NCBI RefSeq assembly: GCF_022539315.1
Contig: NC_066333.1
Location: 9,267,001 to 9,331,000 of the forward strand
Origin: Serinus canaria
Taxonomy: Eukaryota; Chordata; Aves; Passeriformes; Fringillidae
Length of the DNA: 64,000 nucleotides
Direction of reading: 5' to 3'
The notes below the pieces were generated by a model that saw nothing but the letters and a program-made list of their open reading frames with translations, was not told the origin of the DNA and ran no database searches. The stretch's first letter is position 1. Every line of letters starts with the position of its first letter. Both the position numbers and the translations under genes were made by a program. Positions 24,803-33,760 of this stretch are shown here, piece after piece.

Positions 24803-26203
24803 CCAGGTTTATAAAAAGTCCTTCAGAGTTTATGGAGATGCAGTTGTGAATATTTATGTGAAGAAAGATCCTATCCACAACCAGATCCTCTGTGAAAACA
24901 AATCTACAAAGTAAAAAAAAAAAAGCCAGAAATATTTGCCAGCTCTGATTTATTATCAATCCAGGCATTTTAACAATGGCTACTACAATATTTTGCCAGT
25001 TTGTCCAAATGAGGATTGATTTTTAAGTCTCATCGAATACCTTTGTTGAAAGGTCCTTTCCCCAGACTGCTTTAAATATGCAAGCATAGCACTCTGCAGT
25101 GAGGCTGTTTGTGCTGACTAAATTCGGAACTTATCGATCTCCAAGTGTGGCACTGACCTCAGAAATTAGCTGGCTTGGGAGCAGCATCAAACTCCGAAAC
25201 TCGGATCAGTGCTGACACCAGTGCGTGACAAAACCCCAGCCAAGGCAGAGCTGAGCAAAAAGCCCAATTGCTGGTCCTGGTCTGGGGCCAAAATCTTGAC
25301 TCATGCCTTGGACCAGAGTTTGGAGGAGGGTGAGTTTTCCTGCCCAGCCTTTTCATTCAGTAATTCCTGAGATCCAGTAAAAGAAAAGTACACACTGTCT
25401 GTGCACAGAGAGAGGAATGAGTGCACTGGGTTGAGGGGCTGGAACCAGGATCTGCCCAGGGATGCAGAGCCCCCTGGAAAACCCACTGCATTTAAAAGAG
25501 CAGTAGATGCTTCAGGAGTGAAGTAGATGGGTGCCATGGAAGGCCCCTGCTGTCTGTTATCAGGCAGCATGATGTTATCATCATGCCTTTATGATGGTAT
25601 TAAATTTCTTTTGACATTCTTTTAATATTCTGCTTCTTTCAATACCGTGCTATGCGCTGCACCATCCAGTTCTAGTTCAGAAAGAGAGTGAGGGAGAGGA
25701 TATGGAACTAAGAGCAAAGGGGGGAATCCACAGCATAAACCAGTATTTGTCAGAAATGGGAGTAATTGCTGCTCTTTGGTGTGATTTATTGAGGTAACAA
25801 AGGTTAATAACAATGCCACTCAGTCCGTTTATTCTATTCATTTTCATGTCATTACAACGTATCAGACACGGTGCATGTTGCAGCTGGGGTAAGGACTGAG
25901 TCTTTCCCAGAGAGATGCTCCTGTCTTCCTCCTGCCCACCTAAGCCCCTCTCTGGGGTGGGCTGGGGGCTTGGAACCAGGCAGGGTGGCCATCACAGGCA
26001 TCAAAGGACTCCTCACTCTTTGCATCCCCGAGGCCTGAAACTCCAGACAAATTGAGGGGGAGTTAGCAGGAGGAGAAGTTAACACAGGGCCAACTTATCA
26101 GAGCAGTGCTTTGCTGGAAGCATGTAGGAGTGAGGGCAAGGGTGGGCAGGGAGGGGTGGAAAGCAGCCTGCAGCAGCAGATATCCCCATGGGATGCCTGA
26201 GGA
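24803..26203. other. Unique non-coding sequence
   Basis: I see no gene or mobile element. A short A12-type run lies near 24913-24924. Confidence 0.5.
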
Positions 26204-26287
26204 ATGGATGGATGGATGGATGGATGGATGGATGGATGGATGGATGGATGGATGGATGGATGGATGGATGGATGGATGGATGGATGG
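26204..26287 (+). repeat. (TGGA)n tetranucleotide microsatellite
   Basis: About 21 perfect units of TGGA span 84 bases. Because the unit has no stop codon, short artificial frames run through it on both strands. It is expected to be highly polymorphic. A G-rich segment follows directly (26286-26322). Confidence 0.98.
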
Positions 26288-26322
26288 GGCAAGAGTGGGG
26301 AAGAATGGGGAATGCAAAGGGG

Positions 26323-29308
26323 TCGTTTGTCATGCAAATGGAGAGGCAAGAGGAGTGTTCCTGAGAGAGAACCTGGTGGCTCTGGGTGTGTGGGGAAGGC
26401 TCTATAGAGGGATGGCCACCTGCAAGGGGAGCAGGAGGAGGGGCAGGAAGGGGAGCAGAACAGGTTGGGATGAGTTTGTTGTTCCCTTTGTGATTTGGCA
26501 AAACCCAGAAATGACAGCTGAGAATTCTGAAAGTGAAGGAGGCTGGCATTTCAAATTAAAGAGGTTCATTGTCTATTGATGAGGCTGCTGCAACCCAAGC
26601 CCTCACCTGGTTGCCCCCACCCACATGAATTTGTATTTATGGTGTAGGGATCTAAAACACATTCCATGCTGAGCCCTCCTTTATCAATAGCTTTCCCTGA
26701 AAACTTCTGATTCTCATTATCTTTTACTGCAAAGAACTATTTTAGCTGATCTCAGTATCTTCTTTGGACTTGTATAAGTCATCAAGGCTTGGAAATTTAA
26801 TGGCAGTGGGATGCCCTGCTCTTCAGGACTCAGGGTTTGCTGCTGAGTTTTTGCAAAGTACTTCAGTAGCAGCAGAGGCCCAGAGCTTCCAGAATGGCTC
26901 AGCAACCACAGCTCCCAGCAAGCTGAAGCTTTTCCACAAATCATTCAGTGCTGCAAGAAATCCATCCGACCTTTTACTCCAACCCTGAGTATCAGTGTCC
27001 ACACACGGTTCATCTGCACACACAGCCATACAGAACTCCCCTGGTGGGCTTAGCCCAGATCCACCCCTCACTTAACCTGCACCCAAACACCCCCAACCTT
27101 TAAACCCCCACAGCTCAAAGCCCCCACAAGGACGGTGTTCTTTGTGTGAGAGAGGGTTAAAGAAAACCCAACATCTTGCTGCAGATCATGCCTCCCTTCC
27201 ACCCACTTTGGTGCTGGCAATCTCCCTCTGTTCTTTCATCCAAGTGGGCATCAGCACCAGCCCCATATTCATAAGTGTCAAGAGGTGTTGATGCATACGG
27301 CAGTCGGCTGCTTTTGCCCACCCCGGAGACTAAAATGCCTCGCACCTCCACTCAGCTGCTGGGACTTGGCTGGCTTTCAGATTTTAATTTTTAGAAGGAC
27401 TTTGAAATTTTTCCAGCTCTCTCTCTCTCTCTCTCTGCTGTTTTTCACTGCTCATTCAGGGAGGTACCTGGGCTGCTTTGTTCTCAGAAATGCATTGGTG
27501 AATTAGGCTCGAGCTATGGCAAACGCTGCTTTCTTTGCATTCTGACCAATCTCAGCTCCTGTTCTGAGGTTTGAGATGGGCAGCAAAGGACAGCAATGCC
27601 TCCAAGTGCTACTGAATTGTCCATCTAAATGCTACAGTTTAGAGGAAAGGATGTGGATAGAGTTAGATGGAAAATGGCAGAGAGAAACCTTCACCCACCC
27701 TAGTCAAAGTCCTAATGCTGATGGTGGAGCTGACAGCTCACATGTCAGCCTGGACCCCAGCTGTTCAAAAGAGGTGTTTTCACTCAGAAATCTGCCTGCT
27801 GCAAGATGCCAGAAGGGTCCTATGGCAGCTTTTGGTATTGAAAGAATTTTTGGTGTGGGTGAAAATTCCTTCAGAATTTTTTTTAATACTTTGCAAGTCC
27901 TTGAGTATTTTCTTGATGTCTTCTAACCCATTGGGGACAAGCCATCAGGGTGCATGTTTGGTGATATCTCACTCATGTCAGGAGCCCATGGAGGAATATT
28001 GCATTTAGGTAGCCCAGCCTGGCTTGGGACTTAGAGCAGAGGTGAGAGCTGTATGGAGACCCAGAACTCAGCCAGGAGGAATTTGGCATATAACCCAGGA
28101 AAGAGCTCTGTGCTTTTACAGGCATCTCAGCTAGCTCATTTAAGTTTTGATCTGTAGGTTTTTGCTTCTTTGGGGTACTGGCAGCATTTTGTGACCAGAT
28201 CCAAAGTTGCCTGGAGAATCAAGGTTTTAGGTCTTCTAATTGAAAAAGAAGTCTCTCAGTAGTTTTCAAACACATGGGGTTGTGATAGACTTGGCCACAG
28301 TCCAGGGTTTGCAGCATTAATCCATGAGGCACTAGCACCAGAAATCTCTAGAAAGGATGTCAGAAATCAGCTCACAAATGTCTCACTCACCCATCAGCCC
28401 AAAGCAGAACTGTGAACTCCTGCTGCTGTAGGGCCCCAACCTGCACTGGTGCCACCAAATTTACACAGTGCCACTAAACCAGCCTGTGACACACTGGGTG
28501 GGTTCAGTTGCCTGAACATCATTGTCTCCAACTTCAGGACTCAGGACTGGACTCAGGGCTCCTGTGGTGCATTTGTCAGTCCCTCAAGGATGACTTGGTT
28601 GCACTAGAGAGTCTGAAATAGCTCTAAACCTTCATGTTTGGAAAGCTGAATGCAGGTGAAGGAGGATGGAGAACCATGGGGCAGCAGAGATGAGGATTGA
28701 GAAGAATCCAGCTCTTGGGGCTGGAGCATGCTGCTAATTTTGCTTTGGTGTGGTCTTTTCTTTGGTTTTGGTCTTCTCCAACATTGCTTTTGGATCTCTG
28801 TGTGTCTCTTTCCTTTCTGCACTGCTGTGATACATTTTCCTTCAGGTGCCTTCAATTTCTCCAGAGAAAGGAGAAATCCTTTCACTAACATCATGGCAGC
28901 TCTCAGAATCTAAAACACATCTGTGGGCAAAAGTTTGCCTTTCCTTTAGTAGAGAAGTACAAATTTTCTCTGTCTCTAGCCAGATCCTGCAGCCCTTGTG
29001 TTTGAAGAAGGCCTTGGGCTGGAGCAGGATGAGTCCTGCTGACCCAAGCTCAGCTCAGGAATCCCTGGGTTCCCCCTGGCCCTCCCCCACCTTGTAACAT
29101 CAAGGTCTTTCTTCTTTGTAGCAAGGTTAGGCTCTATATGTCTTAACCATATGCCCTGAGTGGGGAATCCATTAGCATTCATTATGCATTCATAAGAAAC
29201 AAACGGGCAGAGGAGTGGGAGGTATTGCAATTCCTCTCAGCTGCTCCTTCACACCCCGCAGGGAGGGAGAGGCACAGCCCCCGCCAGCCTCCTCCTGCCA
29301 GAACCCCT
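26323..29308. other. Unique non-coding sequence
   Basis: No gene is seen. A (CT)n run of about 20 bases is at 27417-27437. Frames of up to 116 codons (27576-27926, plus) have no domain. Confidence 0.5.
27417..27437 (+). repeat. (CT)n microsatellite
   Basis: A short perfect CT dinucleotide run of about 10 units. Confidence 0.9.
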
Positions 29309-29627
29309 GACCACCCTGGCACCACTGACCACCTTGGCACCACTGACCACCCTGGTACCACTGACCACCCTGGCACCACTGACCATCCTGGGACCACTGA
29401 CCACCCTGGCACCACTGACCACCCTGGCACCACTGACCATCCTGGGACCCCTGACCATCCTGGGACCACTGACCACCTTTGCACCACTGACCACCCTGGT
29501 ACCACTGACCACCCTGGCACTGCTGACCACCTTTGCACCACTGACCACCCTTGCACACCCATCCTTGCACCACTGACCAGTCTTGCACTGCTGAGCACCC
29601 TTGTACCACTGACCACCTTTGCACACG
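29309..29627 (+). repeat. 18-bp minisatellite, about 17-18 copies
   Basis: Tandem units follow GACCACCCTGGCACCACT, with variants at a few fixed positions (CCTGG/TTTGC/TCCTGGG). The last few units (from about 29555) include a partial unit and more divergence. The unit is a multiple of three without stop codons, so frames of 80-171 codons open on both strands encode repetitive peptides such as DHPGTT or WSVVPG. I treat these as repeat by-products, not genes, because all frames stay open and no flanking exon structure is seen. Confidence 0.95.
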
Positions 29628-30715
29628 CCTCCCACACCAGCAGCTGATTTCCAGGTTCCCAGCTGATGAGCCCCATTCACCTGAGTGAGTTCCCTGTTGG
29701 TTCATTTAACTCTACAACATAAGCTGATAATGGAGGGAAATGGCTGAAGTATAAATCTGGCTTCCTTTTATTTTTATTTTCTTTTCCCTCCCTTTTTTAT
29801 CCCCCTTGGTGGTATCACCTCACTCCCTTCCCTGCTTCACTTCCATTTGTTCCCTGTGCAGGGAAGCCAAGGCAGACAGATGCAGGCCCTGCCATGCCCC
29901 ATGTTCCAAAGCATCCCTGACTGGGGGGAAGAAAAGGAAATCTTGATGGTTTTAAACAGTAGTGAACATTGTTCACTGTCTCAGAGACACAGAGAGAGAG
30001 TCAGCTCAATCCTTAATTGATATCTGGGTGGGATATTTCATCAAAACAAAGCCAAGCACACACATTGTCACAGGTGATGTCCCAGGACGCACAATCTATC
30101 ACCCAGCTCTTGGTTCTCACCAGTGCAAAGACACCCTTGCCTCAAAGTCACCAGTGCTATGGCAATAGTAGTTATGGGTTATTTTTTATTTTATACCTTT
30201 TCTTCACTTATTTATAACCAGAAGATTTCTGGCCACTTGTGAGAGCATGTCTTGAAGACACAGGTAATAGGCAGGAGAGGGGTGAAATGAGCTCTTCTTC
30301 ATGTCTTAGCAGCTTGAGGATTGGATCCAGAATTTCTCTGGCAAATCTCCCTTAAATGTGGTGAGGAACATCTACCCAAAACAGGAGAAACTGTCTGAAG
30401 GGAGAGGCGGCTTCCAGAAAGCTCCTTAAGAGGAGCACAGAGCTCTCTGTCTCTGTCCATGGTACCCGGCTTGCTTGGGAGAAAGATTTTGAGCCTGCCT
30501 GGGTTTTGACTTGTTCTTTCAGATCTGGACCCGTTTCAGTCTCCTCTGACAAAGCCCAGCCCCTGGAGCAGGCAAACCCTGCTAATGCTGTCACCTGCTA
30601 ATCCAACTTTTTTTTTCAATAAATCTACTGAGCAAATCTAGAAATCCAACCAGGGGAAAAAGTAATAAATCTGATATGCTCAGAAATAAATTCCTGGTAC
30701 TTTGGTACTTGAGCA
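29628..30715. other. Unique non-coding sequence between two tandem arrays
   Basis: I see no gene, RNA or mobile element. Small T-rich stretches lie near 29760-29800 and 30175-30215. Confidence 0.5.
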
Positions 30716-31605
30716 GGAGCTGAGCTGAGCTGTGCTGGGCTGTGCCGTGCTGTGCTGGGCTGTGCTGTGCTGTGCTGGGCTTTGCTGTGCCGTGCTGTGC
30801 TGGGCTGTGCCGTGCTGTGCTGGGCTGTGCTGTGCTGTGCTGGGCTGGGCTGTGCCGTGCTGTGCTGTGCCATGCTGTGCTGTGCTGGGCTGTGCTGTGC
30901 TGTGCTGGGCTGGGCTGTGCTGTGCTGTGCTGTGCTGTGCTGGGCTGTGCTGTGCTGTGCTGGGCTGGGCTGTGCTGGGCTGTGCTGTGCTGTGCTGTGC
31001 TGTGCTGTGCTGTGCTGTGCTGTGCTGTGCTGGGCTGGGCTGGGCTGTGCTGTGCTGTGCTGGGCTGTGCTGGGCTGGGCTGTGCTGGGCTGTGCCGTGC
31101 TGTGCCGTGCTGTGCTGTGCTGGGCTGTGCTGTGCTGTGCTGGGCTGGGCTGTGCTGTGCTGTTCCGTGCTGTGCTGTGCTGGGCTGGGCTGTGCTGTGC
31201 TGTGCTGTGCCGTGCTGGGCTGTGCTGGGCTGTGCTGTGCTGTGCTGGGCTGTGCTGGGCTGTGCTGTGCTGTGCTGTGCTGTGCTGTGCTGTGCTGGGC
31301 TGTGCTGTGCTGTGCTGGGCTGTGCTGTGCTGTGCCGTGCTGTGCTGGGCTGCGCTGGGCTGTGCTGGGCTGTGCTGGGCTGTGCTGTGCTGTGCTGGGC
31401 TGTGCTGTGCTGTGCTGTGCTGGGCTGTGCTGTGCTGTGCTGTGCTGGGCTGTGCTGTGCTGTGCTGTGCCGTGCTGTGCTGTGCTGTGCTGGGCTTTGC
31501 TGGGCTGTGCTGTGCCGTGCTGTGCTGGGCTAGGCTGTGCTGGGCTGTGCTGTGCCGTGCTGGGCTGTTCTGTGCCGTGCTGTTCTGTGCCGTGCTGTGC
31601 TGTGC
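30716..31605 (+). repeat. TGTGC/TGGGC pentanucleotide array (about 177 units)
   Basis: From 30721 to 31605 the plus strand is 177 consecutive 5-base units, all ending in C and nearly all TGTGC, TGGGC or CGTGC. Rare forms are TGAGC, TTTGC, CATGC, TGTTC, TGCGC and TAGGC. The 5-base register is never broken, so variation is by substitution, not indel. The plus strand has almost no A and is rich in G, so the strands are strongly asymmetric. The unit seldom makes a stop, so frames of 263-407 codons open on both strands (Cys/Ala/Val-Leu-rich or His/Ser/Thr/Ala/Gln-rich). I reject these as genes. Confidence 0.97.
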
Positions 31606-32574
31606 CACTGGGAAGCCCCACTTGCCTCCTGGTGGAAGGTCTCATTACAGCAGCGAGACTTTGCAGCTCCAGCTTTGCAAAAAGCAGGACACGAGCTGCA
31701 AACACCTTCAGAGGCACCTGACAGGGAGGAGGTGCCTGGCATGGTGCTGCCCCACAGGCAAGCAGTCACTGCACGGCCCAGCCCCAGGAACAGCACCTTG
31801 GATTATGGGATGCAGGAATGGAATGTCCATGCCACACTCACGGGCATCTCCCACCACAGCAACGCCCAAAGCAAACAAAATGAAAGACCTCATGGCCCTG
31901 GGAAGCAGTGAACATCTGCTGCATTGTGCTACTGCAGCTCTCTCCACAGATCTCCTTTGGACAATGGAATGTTAAAGAATATCTCTTACAACAGGAAAAA
32001 AATTTGCGTATATGCCTTTATCCTGCTGAGTGAGGGCAGCACCAAGCCCACAGGTTCTGAGGAAGGCTGTGTTCGGACTTCAGTGCCCAGCTGAACTTAC
32101 AGATAACTCATAGGAAACTTCACATGATTTCCTACTAGCTGGAAATCTTTGAAATATATTTTTTTTAGGTGATGAGAGCAGAGGTTTTCCTTCCTGCATC
32201 ACAGTGACACAGGCAGAGCTGTGCACCCTCTCCTGTCCTCACTTCCTGGTGATTCCCCTCTGCTGCTGCTCTCTCCTTACAGTTAGATCCTCTATTCTCT
32301 TCTTTGCTTTTTTGTTTGGTTTGAGTATTTTTAGAATGAATCAAACTAAATCTCTGTCCTAGAGGGAACTTTAAATGTTTGGTAACTGCTGGCATCCACA
32401 AAACTCTATGCAGTCCATGACTGTTGCTCTCTGCCTGCCTCTCCATCCCTGGAAGGGCAGGGAGCAGGGATCTGCCTTGCACAGAGCCACTCTCCAAACA
32501 AACACCAAATCAGAGCAGCCTGGCCCCCTCATTAGCAGTCGAACATCAAGGACCTTCATGCAGCAAAATTAACT
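31606..32574. other. Unique non-coding sequence
   Basis: I see no gene. Array-derived frames extend into this segment but lose any pattern at its boundary. Confidence 0.5.
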
Positions 32575-32860
32575 ATTTTTTGTAGGGTGTTTAACAAAAG
32601 AAGAGATACTAATGAGGTTAGTTAAAGGGTGGCCCTCTTTCATTAGCTCTGCTGGGCTAAGTCTGCCAGTGAGGAACTATCAAGAAGATTGCTTTTTTTA
32701 ATTACTCTGTTAATTGATATAAAACAAAAAGGACGCAGATTAGTTGCATGCAATTAGCAAATTAATTCTTGGCAATTACAGACTTAATAATGGAGTACTT
32801 TTGCTGCTGTGTGTTGGATTCTGTGGCCTATATTCACTGCCTGTATGAGCTGAATAATTT
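32575..32860. other. Candidate conserved non-coding element, homeodomain-site rich
   Basis: This is the densest cluster of TAAT-type sites in the window: TAATTA (32699-32704), TTAATTGAT just after, the palindrome TTGCATGCAA (32744-32753), AATTAATT (32760-32767) and ACTTAATAATGG following. It is repeat-free. The pattern resembles Hox/POU-bound developmental enhancers. This is inferred from motifs only. Confidence 0.35.
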
Positions 32861-33295
32861 TTTTTTTTTGAAAAAGAACAAGAGTTAAATATAGACATGT
32901 ACACATTTCCCTGGGATTCTCTCAATAGAATGATGAGGAAGATAAAGTGCATTTTTCATCTTTGACACAGCAGTGCCTCATAGCATCTGTATTGTTGATT
33001 CTGAAGCCTAAGGTGATGTGTAAGACAGCTCTGCCTTCTTGCCTGCTTCTGACTCCTGTGCTTGTGAGCTCAGTGAGACAAGTTGGGCACAAGTTTCAGT
33101 CCCTTTCTGAATGGGGCCAATGGGCAGGAATGCTGGAAATCAGGTCCTTGGGGTCTAACCTCAATCTAGGACTCTTCCCAGGCTGCAGCACTCCAGCAGA
33201 TCAAGTAGGCTGAAAAACACCCCAATTCTCCTTGAAAAGTCACAGGCCTTGGGTGGTTGCTGTTGAATGATTACAGCAGAATAATGGTGATGATT
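32861..33295. other. Unique non-coding sequence
   Basis: I see nothing beyond a short T10-type run at its start (about 32859-32869). No gene is seen. Confidence 0.5.
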
Positions 33296-33324
33296 CCCTC
33301 CTCTCCTCTCCTCTCCTCTCCTCT
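33296..33324 (+). repeat. (TCCTC)n pentanucleotide array, left part
   Basis: About six units of a pure pyrimidine pentamer on the plus strand, ending abruptly at the CpG-dense insert. Confidence 0.95.
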
Positions 33325-33720
33325 ACTGCCGCTGCATCCTCGTCCTCTCAGCCGAGCACGAACTGCGACCGAGACGCGCCATGCTCGCCGATCGCGCTCA
33401 GTCGCCGCGCAGAGACTAGCCGCCATCGAAGAGAAGAGAACCGTCGCACGCAGCATGACAGAATCGAAGCGACGAGCCCAGCACTCCTCGACCGCGAGCG
33501 CCTGCAGCCGGACTGTCCACGTCAGAGCACTAGCGAAGAGTACTCGCAGCTCCGCGCATCGCTAGAAGCTCCGCGCATAGCCTGAGATCGACTCGCACTC
33601 GACGTGCCGAGTAGCAGAGCAGAGCTCGAAGCTCGAACGCATCGACGCTCACTCCCTGAGACTCGACAGCTGAACTATACCGCGCCTCCTCCGCATCGCC
33701 TCGTCCTCTCCATCATCCTC
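33325..33720. other. CpG-dense, TT-free anomalous segment inside a pentamer array
   Basis: About 390 bases lie between two arms of the same (TCCTC)n repeat. By eye count there are roughly 54 CpG dinucleotides, no TT at all, a single GG and no homopolymer longer than three, in a region that otherwise is AT-rich and CpG-poor. A 102-codon Arg/Ser-rich plus-strand frame (33257-33565) crosses it but is not credible as a gene. The composition is hard to reconcile with ordinary genomic sequence. The simplest reading is an unpolished or mis-called part of a longer (TCCTC)n array. A genuine CpG-rich insertion is the alternative. Confidence 0.85.
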
Positions 33721-33760
33721 TCCTCGCCTCTCCTCTCCTCTCCTCTCCTCTCCTCTCCTC
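33721..33760 (+). repeat. (TCCTC)n pentanucleotide array, right part
   Basis: Eight units of the same pentamer as the left arm on the same strand, with one GCCTC variant. The array resumes after the anomalous segment. Confidence 0.95.

Noticed and set aside
29182..29705. Frames of 80-171 codons across the 18-bp minisatellite
   Set aside because: The unit is a multiple of three without stops, so several frames on both strands stay open. No flanking coding signal exists.
30625..31975. Open frames of 263-407 codons on both strands in the pentamer array
   Set aside because: They arise because the 5-base unit rarely yields a stop in any frame. The peptides are pure repeat and every register is open at once, so no gene is supported.
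33257..33565. Arg/Ser-rich 102-codon frame through the CpG-dense block
   Set aside because: Its composition follows from the anomalous base content. It begins outside the block and shows no domain.
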